Assembly (NCBI GenBank): GCA_025093555.1
Contig: JAIWNF010000073.1
Span: forward strand, 1-64,000
DNA from: Circinella umbellata
Taxonomy: Eukaryota > Mucoromycota > Mucoromycetes > Mucorales > Lichtheimiaceae
Length of the DNA: 64,000 nucleotides
Direction: 5' to 3'
Shown here: in pieces, positions 46,860-58,635 of the stretch
How the letters are laid out: the number at the start of each line of letters is the position of its first letter
Position numbering within the stretch: position 1 is the stretch's first letter
Translations under genes and position numbers: made by a program
The notes under the pieces: generated by a model
Seen by the model: only the letters and a program-made list of their open reading frames with translations
What the model was told of the DNA's origin: nothing
Databases searched by the model: none

Positions 46860-47509
46860 TGGCACAACATCACTAACACTCCACACGCCATCATCATCGC
46901 CATTTTCTTCTAATTGTTTAACAATAATAGAAGGGAGGGAGAGCAAGAGAGTGGGTGAAGAGGAGAGGAAAGGAAATGAGAACGAGAACGGGAATCAGAG
47001 TTTTAATCTTCCAATCAATACAACTGCATTTAATTAGGTACTCAAGGGAGTGTTCGTGCAAATAATGAAACACAGTGATTTATAGTAATGGAAAAGTATA
47101 ATAAAAGATATTAAGGAATAGAAAAATAAAAGAATATTATTTTTCAAAAAACCGTGTGTGTTGTTTTTAATTGACCAAAAGGAGAGTTTGTGTTACGAGC
47201 TCTTTACTGCTTGTTGAAATAAAAGTGGCCTATAAAATTTATTATAAGTAATAATGAGATGGAATATATAGTAGTTTGACTATAGCTATGACGATGAAGT
47301 ACTTTTTAACTATACCTATGTATACGAGATAACTGTCGTTCATATATGTGCAACAGAATTATAATAAATTGTGAAAATAAGCTATACTATCAACTATGTG
47401 TTACAAACGATGTAATAAAATAATATTAGAAAGTATCACAGAGAACTTCAATATATCAATCGTTTTTAGTATTCTAATTGTCAAACGCGAAGTTCAAATA
47501 TTTGCTGAA
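46860..47509. other. CACTA-2 left interior, mostly non-coding
   Basis: Read on the minus strand, 46854-46925 gives a short protein-like tail, QLEENGDDDGVWSVSDVVPE, ending at a TAA; it could be a last exon of an unrecognised gene. The frame of the transposase is also open upstream from 47396, so its start could lie earlier than the ATG at 47510. Confidence 0.3.
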
Positions 47510-50500
47510 ATGAGGCCTACTTCTCCAAAACACAAAGCTCCTAAATGCACCAAGATCTGCCCTTGTTCTAATTGCAGAAATTTGAAAGGATTTGCAGCTT
47601 TTCAAAGAGTACGCACAGTTCATAATCATATGAATGAAGAACGAAAAAGGGTAAGTATATGCAAAATTATTATATTAAGATTGCTCATTACTCATTACAT
47701 CTATGTTTATAAAATAGCTATTGGCATTGGTGAGAGAGCCGATCGAGGAAGATATACCGCCAGCGCAAACAGCGGCGACAGCTGTAGCAGATATGGAACT
47801 TGAAAGTGAGTGGTGAAAACTTTATAAAAACAGAATATGCACTGACCACCCTTCTATTATATACAGACGAAGACGAGATAATATCAGCTGAGAATATGTT
47901 GCCAGCTGTTGAAGTCGAGTTCGAAAACAGTAATGTCAACCACAATTATCACAATGGTGGCATTACTAACATGGACGTAGATGAAGAAACTGTTGCTGGT
48001 AAAAATATTATTCATAACATTTACAAAATATAATTTACAAACAAAAAAATAGTAATTGACATATATCAAAGCTCCAAGCATTGAGCAACCTTTTTTATTC
48101 ATGGCAGTTTTTCTTATTCTTTTTCGTGTCTATTTCCGCATCACCGATAAAGCAACCTCTATCTTAATCCGTTTCTTCAACATGCTGTTGGTTGCTTTTG
48201 ACCGCACATATCGCTTCCCCACCACACCTGACACCATCAAAAAACACCTTAACTTCGACTCACTTACCAACAATCTCACATATTACGCCGTTTGTCCAAA
48301 ATGCCATGCACTTTTTAACCGCCAATCACCCATTCCTCCATATTGCACCGCTCAACAATTCCCATATCATCCACTTGAATCCAAACGTAACTGTTGCAAT
48401 ACAGACTTTTCTGTTTCCATTCCTCGAGAGTTTGTTTATAATTCATTGAAAGCAAGTCTCGATCGCATCGTCAACCGACCTGGTTATATCCATCTCGCCG
48501 AAAGATGGAAGAATCGCGATGTTCCATCCGATATGTTATTCGATATATATGATGGTAATGTTTGGAATGATTTTACAAAACTGGAGACAGTCTCATCAAA
48601 TGAACACCTTGCCCTTCTTACCTTGAATATTGATTGGTTTGAACCGTTCCATAACGCAAACTACTCTTGTGGCGCTATATATCTCACCATTAATAATTTA
48701 CCTCGATCTGATCGTTTTAAAAAGGAAAATGTTATCCTTACTGGTGTGATGCCTGGTCCATCTGCATCACATACCACCGAGTTAAATAACTATCTTGCAC
48801 CTCTTGTTGACGAGCTTATGTTCCTATATAACGAAGGTATTCAAGTAACAAACCCTGTAACTGGATCACCTATCTTAGTCAGAGCTGCATTAATAATGGT
48901 CGCCTGTGATATGCCTGCAGCTAGAAAGACGTGCGGATTTACATCGCCTGTAAGCCGTCGAGGTTGTTATAAGTGTGATCGTACATTTGTTGTCGACGAT
49001 GATACCAAGAGGGTAAACTTTTCTGGTGGCTATGATGTAGAGAATTATCGGTGGAAAAACACAAATGATGTTGCTACACATGCAGCAGAATGGATGACAG
49101 CAACAACGAACAAAGATCGAACTGAAATAGAGCGTAATTATGGAACAAGGTGGTCCGAGTTACATCGACTTCCATACTTTGATGCAGTTCGCTTTACAAT
49201 TATTGATGTCATGCATAATCTGCTTCTTGGTACTCCAAAGAGGATGTTCAATGATTGGATTGATGACGGTGATTTGACGAGGGAAGATTTGCGCATGATG
49301 AAGCAATCAGCTGAAGGACTTGTATTGCCAGTAGATTTTGATGTGATCTCTCCGGATCGTATAGCTGCTGGTCTTTCAGGATTAAAAGCTGCCGAATGGA
49401 AGAGCTGGATATTAATATATTCGCCTTTCCTTTTACAAGATCGTCTAACCGTGATAAAGTTTCAGCACTGGATGAAGTTAGTAAATGCATGTCGTATTTT
49501 GCTGAAACCATCTATTACATTTGATGAAATCGACAGCGTTCATACATACCTCATTGAATTTTGTCAAGAATACGAAACCATTTATCCATCAAAAAGCATC
49601 ACGCCAAATATGCACGCTCATTGCCACATAAAGGAGTGTATCCTTGATTACGGAGGAGTATACTCAACATGGCTCTTTGGTTTTGAACGGTACAATGGTA
49701 TACTTGGAAGTATCGCCACTAATAGAAAGGGTGCATTCGAGAGGACGTTCACAAAGCGTTTTCTTGAACAGACTGGTGCTTCTGACTATATTAATACCTT
49801 TATCACACCTCATATTGACGACAGCGAGAAAGATTTCCTACTTGGTTTAACTAATGATCTCTCAACAACAGCAGCAGCAACACGATTAAACACAGTAGAA
49901 AACTTTGATATTAGTGAATATATCCGCAATTCTGTATCAGTTCGTCATGCTACAGGTTCCGAGCCTCTTCCTCCAAACACTATACCAAACTTTATCGCTC
50001 CCCCAACAACCAAACTTACCGCCAATATTTATAACGCACTGGTAGAATTCTACAAAGTAGCGTATGGTGAAGAAAACGCTGATCACCATTTGCAGCAATC
50101 ACTGGTAAATCAAAATGCAGTTTCACCATATGTACATGTCTTCAAAGACGTCAAGATCCATGGCTATCAGTACCGCAGTGCAGCTTCTCAATCAACAAGA
50201 GGTTCATTTATTCAAGCATTGTACCTTGAATATGGCAATGATGAACCAGCAGCATACCCAGGTCAAGTGCAGTATTACCTTTGTCATGATTTCCGGGTCA
50301 ATGGTGTCCTCAAACGCCATACATTTGCATTCGTTCGTTGGTTGAATCGGTACAGTGGTCAACAAAAATTCAGCGCTGGAAATGTAGAGACATGGAGAAG
50401 CACTTACGAAGATTTCAGTTGGCAATGCATCTTGCCGTTAAGCCGTGTATATTCTCCTGTTGCCATCGCAAAATATAAAGCATCAAATGTAGAACGAACG

Positions 50501-50534
50501 ATTGTTATTCCTTTGGAACAAAAAGTTCACGCAT

Positions 50535-50536
<2 letters not shown>
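47510..50536 (+). CDS. tnp2: TNP2-type CACTA transposase, intact
   Basis: Four exons (47510-47650, 47718-47805, 47867-47998, 48072-50536) join to 941 residues with no stop or frameshift. The N-terminus has a Cys-rich segment (KCTKICPCSNCRNLKG), followed by an acidic linker split over two small exons. The long exon carries the TNP2 core: YAVCPKCHALF, ILTGVMPGPSASHTTELNNY, VACDMPAARKTCGF, RRGCYKCDRTF, DVMHNLLLGTPKRMF, HAHCHIKECILDYGGVYSTW and FGFERYNGILGS. The C-terminal region around YYLCHDFRVNGVLKRHTFAF resembles the family tail. The protein would excise and insert CACTA elements, acting in the nucleus. An alternative start at 47396 is in frame. Related to, but clearly diverged from, the CACTA-1 transposase. 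Confidence 0.9.

Positions 50537-50568
<32 letters not shown>
50537..50568. repeat. (AC)16 microsatellite directly after the tnp2 stop
   Basis: Thirty-two bases of perfect AC repeat begin at the base after the TAA. This alternating purine-pyrimidine tract would fall in the 3' untranslated region. Confidence 0.9.
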
Positions 50569-50570
<2 letters not shown>

Positions 50571-50682
50571 TTTTATCTATATCTCCATATACTTATCTTT
50601 TCAATATCCAGATTATTTATTCATTAACCTTATACATCACACTTCACTACTTCGAAAAAAAATTTGTGAGAGAGGAGCGGAA

Positions 50683-50850
50683 CTTTTTTTATATGCTCTC
50701 TTTTTTATATGCTCTCTTTTTTTTATGCTCCTTTTTTATATGCTCCTTTTTTATATGCTCCTTTTTTTATATGCTCCTTTCTTTTTCTATACCCTCTTTT
50801 TTTGTATGGTCACTATCTAATATGCTCTTTTTTTATATGCACCATCTCTT
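50683..50850. repeat. tandem TTTTTTATATGCTC-type repeat
   Basis: About ten imperfect copies of a 13-14 base unit, a T run followed by ATATGCTC, downstream of tnp2 in CACTA-2. The open frame across it is a by-product of the repeat. Confidence 0.75.
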
Positions 50851-51042
50851 TTATATACTCACTATTTTTTTTCATTCCTTTTTTTTAACCCTATAACATC
50901 AATATTGTTTTTTGTTTTCATCCATCAATATAAAAATTCATATATTCAGATTTATACTTTTAATACTAAACGAATTTCGATTAGTTTTTTTTTTATTTTA
51001 AAAGAAACCCAAGCTCAAACCCGACCACCCTCCGTTTTTTAA

Positions 51043-51950
51043 TTATTTCTTCATCCACCGCGGCAACTCCTCTGGAACTGCTCGTTCCACCAACATCACC
51101 GAGCGAGGAATTCTAGTACTTTGGTGCCGTCTTATACGGCTACTCACAAAATGCAGCTCGTCCAATCTTTCTAAAAACCGATTCGCCTATCGACATTTTG
51201 TCAATATGTTGTTTTCCAAGTAAACAATTAACAATAGAATTTCGACATAGTAACTTACATTATCAGATCTGTATGATGGACGAAGTACCGAAATAGGGCT
51301 TGTTGTTGGATCTTCATCGTCTGATTCTTCGTCAGACGTGTATTTTCGGTTCAGTAACATTTCCATACCAGCCGTTGGGAATTCCTCTTCCAAGGATCTT
51401 TTGTGGCGATCCAACATGTTTCGCCGACGTGCAAGTTTCTAATCAACATATTAATGATACTGTAAAATATCTCAAGGCTATAAATATTATTTATATTATT
51501 ATGACACTAACTTTTTCTTTACGATTCCTACGGCGATTGCGGCGATTGATAGTATCTTGTTTGGTAGGATCACGGGAAGAAAGCGCCCGTTTGTTATAAT
51601 AGTGATCCTTGCACATTTTTCGCAATCTCTGTGCAAAACCGGGTACATCCGCAAACTCTTCTTTATATCCCAACAGGGCGAGGCGCATCCTACTCTGAAT
51701 AACCTTGTTGGTACCTTGTAAAGCAGGCAACGAGAAGTCGTACTGGAGCTTGTCAACGTGGACGATCTCATCATATGTATCACGGATGTATTGCTATAAA
51801 TATTAAACAGAATTAGGGGCGAAAAAAAACAGTAAGAACTACTTGATTGAATATGGTAAATATTGAATTACTTACACTAAGTATGTTTAAACGGGAATAT
51901 GGCATAGGATCGCCCTCGATAAAATCGGTGTTATTAGTGTTATTATCCAT
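51043..51950 (-). CDS. CACTA-2 accessory protein, 226 residues
   Basis: Four exons (51876-51950, 51512-51793, 51259-51438, 51043-51186), each a whole number of codons, join to 226 residues. I do not recognise a named domain. The middle exon is helical and basic (RMRLALLGYKEEFADVPGFA, then NRRNRRRNRKEK), the third is basic then acidic (TSDEESDDEDP), and the last holds RIRRHQSTRIPRSVMLVERA. The basic clusters would suit nuclear location and DNA binding. It converges with the transposase, with 506 bases between stops. By context it is the second, TNPA-like protein of the element; that is inference. Confidence 0.75.
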
Positions 51951-51959
51951 CCTTAAAAA

Positions 51960-53490
51960 AAGGTAAGTTGTTAATATTCAGTGTTGATAATTATAATGAC
52001 AAAAAAATATTGCTCAACTAAAACAAATATATCAATTACTACATACGTTAGATCCAAGGTAAAAAAAAATAGAAAAGGATTGATGTTAAGGAAGAGAAAG
52101 GTTATTATCGAAATATATCGTTGTCTCCTTGCCTATATTTATACTTTTGCATTATACGGGTTATACTTGAAAAGTATCATTATTTTGATACCTGAGACAT
52201 CAATAATAATACAAATTTGGACGGCTGTTGCTTTAAATCTGAAAATGGTAATTGATCAAAAACATTGCCTTTTCCTTCTTTTTTTTTTCTATTTGAAAAA
52301 AAATCCCTCTTATTTTCTTTTCTTTCACTTTTTCTTTCTCATTACTTCATTTACTTTTTATTTTTCTTACACATTTATACATATCATGTCTAGGATAAAG
52401 AACTTAACCAGTACGGCATAATACAAGACTTATTTCTATTTTGTTCTATAATTATATGGTGCCTTGGTATGACCCCTTTGGCTTTATTGTGGAGCGGTAA
52501 GAAAGTACTATTATTATTTTATTTTTTTGCATTTTGACACTTGCTCAATCTAGTGTATTTTTTTTATCAAAAACTAAATGTATACTCTTTTTTATACTAT
52601 TCCGTAGTGTCAAGTAAGCATCTCCTTTCCTTTTCTTTTACATCTTATACTCTTTTATATTTATTGGTCATCTATATTCTAGTTTATTATGCTCAGGTAA
52701 GCAACTATGACTTTTATGAGCTTAATCTTTATATGAAAACATTTTTTTCATATACCAAACATCATAGCTAATGGACTGCATTCGTAACAGCTAGCTGTTA
52801 GGGCCACGTCATTGGGCTTACTCTCGGTATCGTTCCGTAAAGGTGTGTAACATAACAATATGCTTACGTGTGGTTTACTTTGAAGGTATGTTGCTACTCT
52901 CAATATCTTTTTCAAAACCATGTGAGGGTTCCCACATTCTTACATTGCTTCTACTATTTTTATAAGCTATATATCTTACGGATTTTTTGTTAATATTTTA
53001 TTCTATAGTATATATTTTGGTACAAGAGCTTTTTTTATCGTTTTCAATAATTGATTATATCAGTAAGTACTTTCAATATCATATTTCTTCTTTGCCATTA
53101 TTGACTAACTAGTTTCATTAATTTTTTTAGCCTTGTTTTCATACCAAGTACATCTATTGCTTATATAATTAATCAATATGTTTACCAAAAGTTATATTAT
53201 GACAGGTAGGTATAATCCCAGTGAGGAGCATCGTGCACGTTTATGTGTATATATATATAGATAGTAAAGATAGATAATAAGATAGATAATAAATAGTTTA
53301 GAAATGTTCTATTTGAAATCCTCCATACTATATTGTCAAATAAAAAGTTTTTTTTTTCCAATAATATTTTTGTAACGTGTTCCCTTTTTTGGATCTGTAA
53401 AAACAATATAAAAAATAAGCAAACCTATTGGAAGATAATAGTGTGATATTCTATTGAGTACCAAAAAATATAATATTGATATCCTACAGA
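51960..53490. other. CACTA-2 right interior, no firm gene
   Basis: T-rich plus-strand frames at 51981-52421 and 52541-52771 encode Phe/Ile/Leu/Tyr-rich strings that could be membrane segments but are more likely chance. Upstream of the accessory gene this region should include its promoter. Confidence 0.35.
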
Positions 53491-53493
53491 TAT

Positions 53494-53775
53494 TTAAAAG
53501 AACAAATAATTGATATTTGTAATATGAATGTATTGATATATGAAAAAATAAATAACTGATATTTTAAATATAAAGATATTGACATTTGAAAAATAAATAC
53601 GTTGATAGATGGAAAAGCAAACAATTGATATACGGAATAACAAACAATTGACATTTGGAATATAAATATGTTGATAGAGGGAAAGACAGATTATTGAGAG
53701 GTGGAAAAAAAGACTATTGAGAGGCGGAAAGAAAGAATATTGAGAGGCGGAAAGAAAGAATATTGATATTCCAAG
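53494..53775. repeat. degenerate tandem repeat near the right end of CACTA-2
   Basis: Imperfect units of about 22-24 bases with a TTGATA or TTGAGAG core; the last two are nearly identical (GAATATTGAGAGGCGGAAAG). Subterminal repeats of this kind are usual in CACTA elements, where the accessory protein binds. Confidence 0.7.
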
Positions 53776-53865
53776 CATATCTGAGATATCAATACTTGAT
53801 ATCCTTGCAACACCTGGAATATCAACAGGATATCAATAGGGTATCAATGGGATATCATAATTGTA

Positions 53866-53887
53866 ATACACCATTTTTTTTGCAGTG
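53866..53887 (-). repeat. right terminal inverted repeat of CACTA-2
   Basis: ATACACCATTTTTTTTGCAG then TG; the inverse of 46343-46364 with one difference. Confidence 0.85.
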
Positions 53888-54408
53888 TATAAGGGCATAT
53901 TTACTATAGTGAGAAGCGCAACAAAAGTTAATTTGTTAAAAATGCGATTCATATTTATATATATTTATATCATTATATCATTATTATATCATTATACAGT
54001 AGGCTCCGTTAGTTTCATCCATGTTTAACTTTGAACACCATACTTTACCTGTTTTTACTAGGAATAATTAGCAAATATAGTGTCAGCTTTCACATCCCCT
54101 TTAATTCCACTCTCACAATGATTTTGAGGTCTTCAAATTAAGCGATTTTTCAAAACATCATTTAAGAAAGGGATTTATTAGCTTTTTATAATAAAGAAGT
54201 TATACAAATTTAAGTAGCTGATTTGGAAGACAGCAAGTGCCTAAATCTAATTTAAAAATCAAGGAAACTATGATACCTCTATTTAGTACCAACATTGGTT
54301 GTTCACATACATCTTCGTCAATAATCACTCATATAACGAAAGATATCATAGAGATTATAGAACATATTACGCATTTACTAATAGATTAATTGATTAAAAG
54401 TAGTAATG

Positions 54409-54439
<31 letters not shown>

Positions 54440-54539
54440 CAGTTTATTCACTATTACAGTTTTTCCACTTTGAAATAGAACTTTGAGAAAATAATAATAG
54501 TTCTAATCAATAGAGATAGAGTTGATTTTCATCACACTC
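53888..54539. other. non-coding flank of CACTA-2
   Basis: AT-rich sequence with a (TA)n run at about 54417-54440. No coding content recognised. Confidence 0.4.
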
Positions 54540-57220
54540 CAGGAAAGCTCAACAAAGCAGTAAGATGTTCTTTTTATGGGCCAGCAGTCAGGCCAGAATT
54601 TTCCATATCAACACCTTCTTCTTTCTTCAGGCATAAAAATAACGTAGCAATTAGTTTAAACATCTTTACTCAATTAAAATAGTCACTCCAGTTTGTAGGG
54701 ATATCTGCAAATCTCGATTCAGCAGACTTCCATATTCACTATTCTTTCAAGATCATTGTGGAGAGAATAACTGTATCTTTGATCACTTTAACACCAAAAG
54801 TTGTTTTTTTTCAAGGCTTTTTTGAAACAGCTATTATTAAAATGACTAAGGATGTAACAAAGTGCACCGTTATATTCGACTATGAGCTTTAAAGTATCTT
54901 CAAGAGTATGGCTAATGTTCTCTTATAGTAAACCACTGAAAGGTTCAATAAAGAGAGTTTCCGAGGTATTGGTTTTTCCAAAACCATTGGATGTACGTTG
55001 ACTCTAGATATATAAAATTACTGGATATTTATTTATATAAATGTTAATTAAAAGTATAGTTGATATGATATGAAATAAGAGAAGAGCTTACTATTCTTGT
55101 AAGTAAAGTAAGGTGCAGGAAAGGAAAGAAAAGGTGGCGTGAGAAGAGTTAACTTACAAAATTAAATAATACAATGATGGGGATAGTTATAATCTAGGAG
55201 AAAACGCAATGAGTTTCGGCTGCTTCTGGCTCGTCAAGGCCTCCCTCGGTTTCCATGCAAATTTCGATCATGGGGTTGCCGATAATGTTGACGTAAGCCA
55301 TGCAATCGTACGAACGACAACCGTACCTGTCGTCGTCACGATGTCCAATTGGTCATCTTTATCAAGATAAACAATTTTATTAGTTACATTAGTGTTGTCA
55401 TAATAAATATTATCAAACTTGTTATTACTAATATAGTATATCTTTTTTATCTTGATTTTGTAATAATCAGGTTTTACCTCCACATCACCATCATCAAATT
55501 CGACGATTTGAGCTCTTCACACCACGAGAAATCAGGCATACCGATTCTTTAAATGAGTATTTGAACATCGGTATGCCTTATTCAACAAATGGAGTTCTCT
55601 CGCGATTGCTGTTGAGAGCCATTGACTGTTTATAATTACAATGAAAGTCGGTCAGGGTATATGATATAATATTAGCAAAATACTTAGTATCAGTATCCAT
55701 TGATCTGTGAATTGTATGGCTCCAAATTCTACACGGAAAATCAATAAACTCGCAATTGAGAACGTCATTTAGGAAATCAAGGATGTTATTGATATTTGAT
55801 AACGACTCGTTCTTCTCCTGCATTTTAGAGTTTTTCTTTTATTCCTGCATTGTTTCTGTGTTTTTGTACTCATCGTCGTTCTCGAGATACTCGATTCCCA
55901 AAGAGCATAAATTAGCTATGGTTCTCGTATCTACTTTTTGGATTTTGGGCTTATGTGGTGTTGATAAACAAAATGATGCCGAATTTAAAATAAAACTTTT
56001 TTGGTTCTTCTTCATAAGTATGCTTTTCGCACTTGGTTCGTTTAGTTCATGTTGAGTACTTGATACTCTTGTTTCGGCTGAACTACTTGATGTTGCTTGC
56101 TCACGTTGTTGCCTAGCATTGGAGACATCAGTCAATATTTCTGATCTATACTGTTTACTAGAACGGTGTGTCATGTTCACACCTAAAAGTTCAGCTTGTT
56201 GTGGCGTTCTCTTCTTTGCTTCTTTGCGTCTGATGTTGTACAAATACTCTTCGTTTTCTTTTAGCGCGTCGCTCGCTTTTCGTATAATTTTTTTTTGGAA
56301 AGCCTTTTTGTTACAATAGGTATAAACCTCTTTTAAAAATGTCTTTGTAACTTGATTTAAATCAACATCAATTCCGTGTCTGGTGTTTAGCGAATATAAC
56401 CCACGGAGCAAGCAAGCAAGCAGCAATATAGTTTTCCAACCATCAAACAAAGCTGTTTATAATTTTTTTTTTTAAAAAAAAGACTTCGCTCTTGCAGCAA
56501 TCTATAACATGTTTTTTACGCCAAATATCATTAATAGAGCAGCGCATATTATCAAAAAAAACACATGAATGATGAAAGGACAAAGAGTGAATCAGGTATT
56601 ATATCGATGATTGAATTGAGGAATTTCAAGTAATGTTGTTATGACTAGTATATTATCAATAAAGTATTAAATATATATACATACATTCTTTTGAGCAATC
56701 GACTCTATATTACTGGATGTTCTCGTGTATGTTGTTATAGATAAGAGGACGGTTTCGATTCCTCACAATCATGTTCATCCAAAATACTTGACAGTATACT
56801 AGATATATTTTCCATCCAATAACATGCTCAATCTTTTCTGGACAAATGCTTGTCGTATTATATATATTATAAATAGTGCAATATATTTGAGGTCGTTTAG
56901 CAATTATAATGCTTATTATGCCGCAAAGAAATATTTGTTAATATCAAGGTATTTTTTTATCCTTGAATCAAGTTGTTGTAAAACTGCTTAATATTAAGTT
57001 CAGAGAGAGCTTTGACAAGGATTGCATTAATGTGTTCCAATGGATCACCGAATATACCAATGGGACCGTTAAGAATACAGAGCTCAAACTCTAGCTCACG
57101 TCTTATCGTCTCCTGTATCACATAATTTCTTGAGATGCTACGTGGTAGTTTTAGTTTGACGATTGTTCCAGGTTTATTAATTAAAAGATAGAAATCTGAA
57201 GACGCAACAAGCTCTCTCAA
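54540..57220 (-). pseudogene. decayed minus-strand coding block, unrecognised family
   Basis: Several long protein-like segments lie on the minus strand. From upstream to downstream: 56957-57220 (INKPGTIVKLKLPR, GPIGIFGDPLEHINAILVKA), about 56738-56815 (MENISSILSSILDEHD), 56500-56560 (MRCSINDIWRKKHVIDCC), 55839-56457 (DGWKTILLLACLLRGLYSLN, then a long Lys/Arg/Ser-rich region), 55578-55823, 55195-55500 (DDGDVEVKPDYYKIK; YDCMAYVNIIGNPMIEICME), and 54540-54990 (EDTLKLIVEYNGALCYILSH; WKSAESRFADIPTNWSDYF). Stops and frame changes separate them, though some gaps look like introns. It may be one multi-exon gene in decay or parts of two. I do not know the family; a repeated or transposon-borne gene is likely from the setting. 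Confidence 0.45.
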
Positions 57221-57239
57221 AAAAAAAAGTATGCACTTG

Positions 57240-58635
57240 AATGCCTTAAGCGGTCATTAAATAAACCATAGATGACGACAGCAACCAAAAGTCGTGCTAT
57301 TCTGTGGTGGTGCCATCCCCCATAATTTGACTCCCCTGTCTTCTGTCATGCCTTACTTAAAGAACTACCCATTGATGCTTGATAATATGATATAAGGATT
57401 TCATAATAATAAGATTATACATGTATATATCTGCTGTTACTCTAGTTTATCAGGAAACTGATAATGGATATCTTTTATTTAAACCCTCTCTACCAATGTA
57501 AGTAATACTTTTGGTTAATGGAAGTACACGATATGATGTTAACATGACTTATACTACATTATACATTTGGTCTTCTTCATCTTTTTTTTTATAGTTATTG
57601 TGCTTATTTTATGATTTTTTCCTACTGAGATCTATATTATTTCCTTTAGTAAAAAGATTCAACCAACTTTCGCACATACACCATACGAAATTTTCGCCAG
57701 TGTTCGCGTGGATTGTTTGTAACACGAATTTTCAAATAGGAATGGAAGTTTCGCGAGAGGGCTAGTGTGTCCTTTATTTGGAAATTTGCAAAATGTTGGT
57801 TCGCGCAAGGTTCGTGAAAGTTAGTGCAACACTTATAGCGTTGACAACAAAAACTTAAATTTATGTAAAGGTATGTTTGTAAACAATCCGACTACTGTAT
57901 TGTGTTTAGCATCCATATATTTAATAGTACTTAACAATAGATACATTAAAAATTATTTTAATACATAAAAACATAAATATTATCAAGTAATTTTTTTAAT
58001 AAAAACTATATATTAGATAAATTGTTATATTTAAAAGAAAAAGCAGAAGAAATATATACACAGAGAAAAAAAGGTTGTGGCGGTTTTTTTTTTGTTTTCG
58101 TTATATGCATTTGAAGGCAAAAAGGAAAAAAAATGTCTTGGAGGAGGGGGGGAGAAGGCAAAGAAAGATATATATATATATAATAAGGAAAAGGAAAAAA
58201 AAAAGCAAATTCAAAAAAAAAACATACAAAAAAAAAAGAGAGAGAAAGAGCTAGATAGAAGATAAAATAAAAAGCATAGGTTAATATATATAAGTGTAAA
58301 GTGCTTGGTTTTTTGTTGCGTATAATAATATATGTTGGTGAAAAAAAAAGGGTGGGGGATTGGGGGGGGGCTTAAATAAATAGATATGGATATATATGTA
58401 TAGATAGCGTACGAACAGAAAAATAATAATAAGAAGAAATAATAAGCATTTATAAGCAGCAAGAAGAGGAAATTTGTTAAATTATAATACGTTACGTAAA
58501 AAGAAAAAAAAAACTTTTGTTTTTTTGAGGTAAAGAAAAATATGGAGCAATCTGTGTGAATATATAAATGTGTATGTCATGTATGTACGATATTATGTGT
58601 TAAACAATCTTGTTGATATTGCTGGTATATAGAAT
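57240..58635. other. intergenic, 3' flank of the Myb gene
   Basis: No gene. A stretch at 57660-57850 repeats TTCGC-type words (TTTCGCC, TTCGCG, TTTCGCGAG, TTCGCGC) and is richer in CG than its surroundings. From 58050 the sequence is A/G-rich with long homopurine runs. Confidence 0.45.
58350..58370 (+). other. G-run with quadruplex potential
   Basis: GGGTGGGGGATT followed by nine G. It can supply four runs of at least three G with short loops. It lies in the 3' flank of the Myb gene, whose transcript would carry the C-rich strand. Confidence 0.5.

Larger units (their letters stand above)
46343..53887. mobile_element. CACTA-type DNA transposon (CACTA-2), apparently intact
   Basis: A 7545-base element. 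The ends are a 22-base inverted repeat with one difference: CACTGC, an A run, then TGGTGTAT at 46343-46364, and its inverse at 53866-53887. The terminal CACTG is the canonical end of the superfamily. Words of the type GATATCAATAGG recur inside both ends (46400-46490 and 53770-53860). It carries an open transposase gene on the plus strand and an open accessory gene on the minus strand, convergent. The 3-base flanks differ (GGG and TAT), so no target duplication is visible. Confidence 0.85.

Noticed and set aside
51981..52771. Two hydrophobic frames that could be membrane proteins
   Set aside because: T-rich sequence on this strand produces Phe/Leu/Ile strings; no start context, introns or motifs support a gene.
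53494..53778. 94-codon minus-strand frame with repeating Tyr-Gln motifs
   Set aside because: It is the translation of the degenerate tandem repeat at the end of CACTA-2.
58077..58265. Lys-rich plus-strand frame
   Set aside because: Product of long A/G homopurine runs in the Myb 3' flank.
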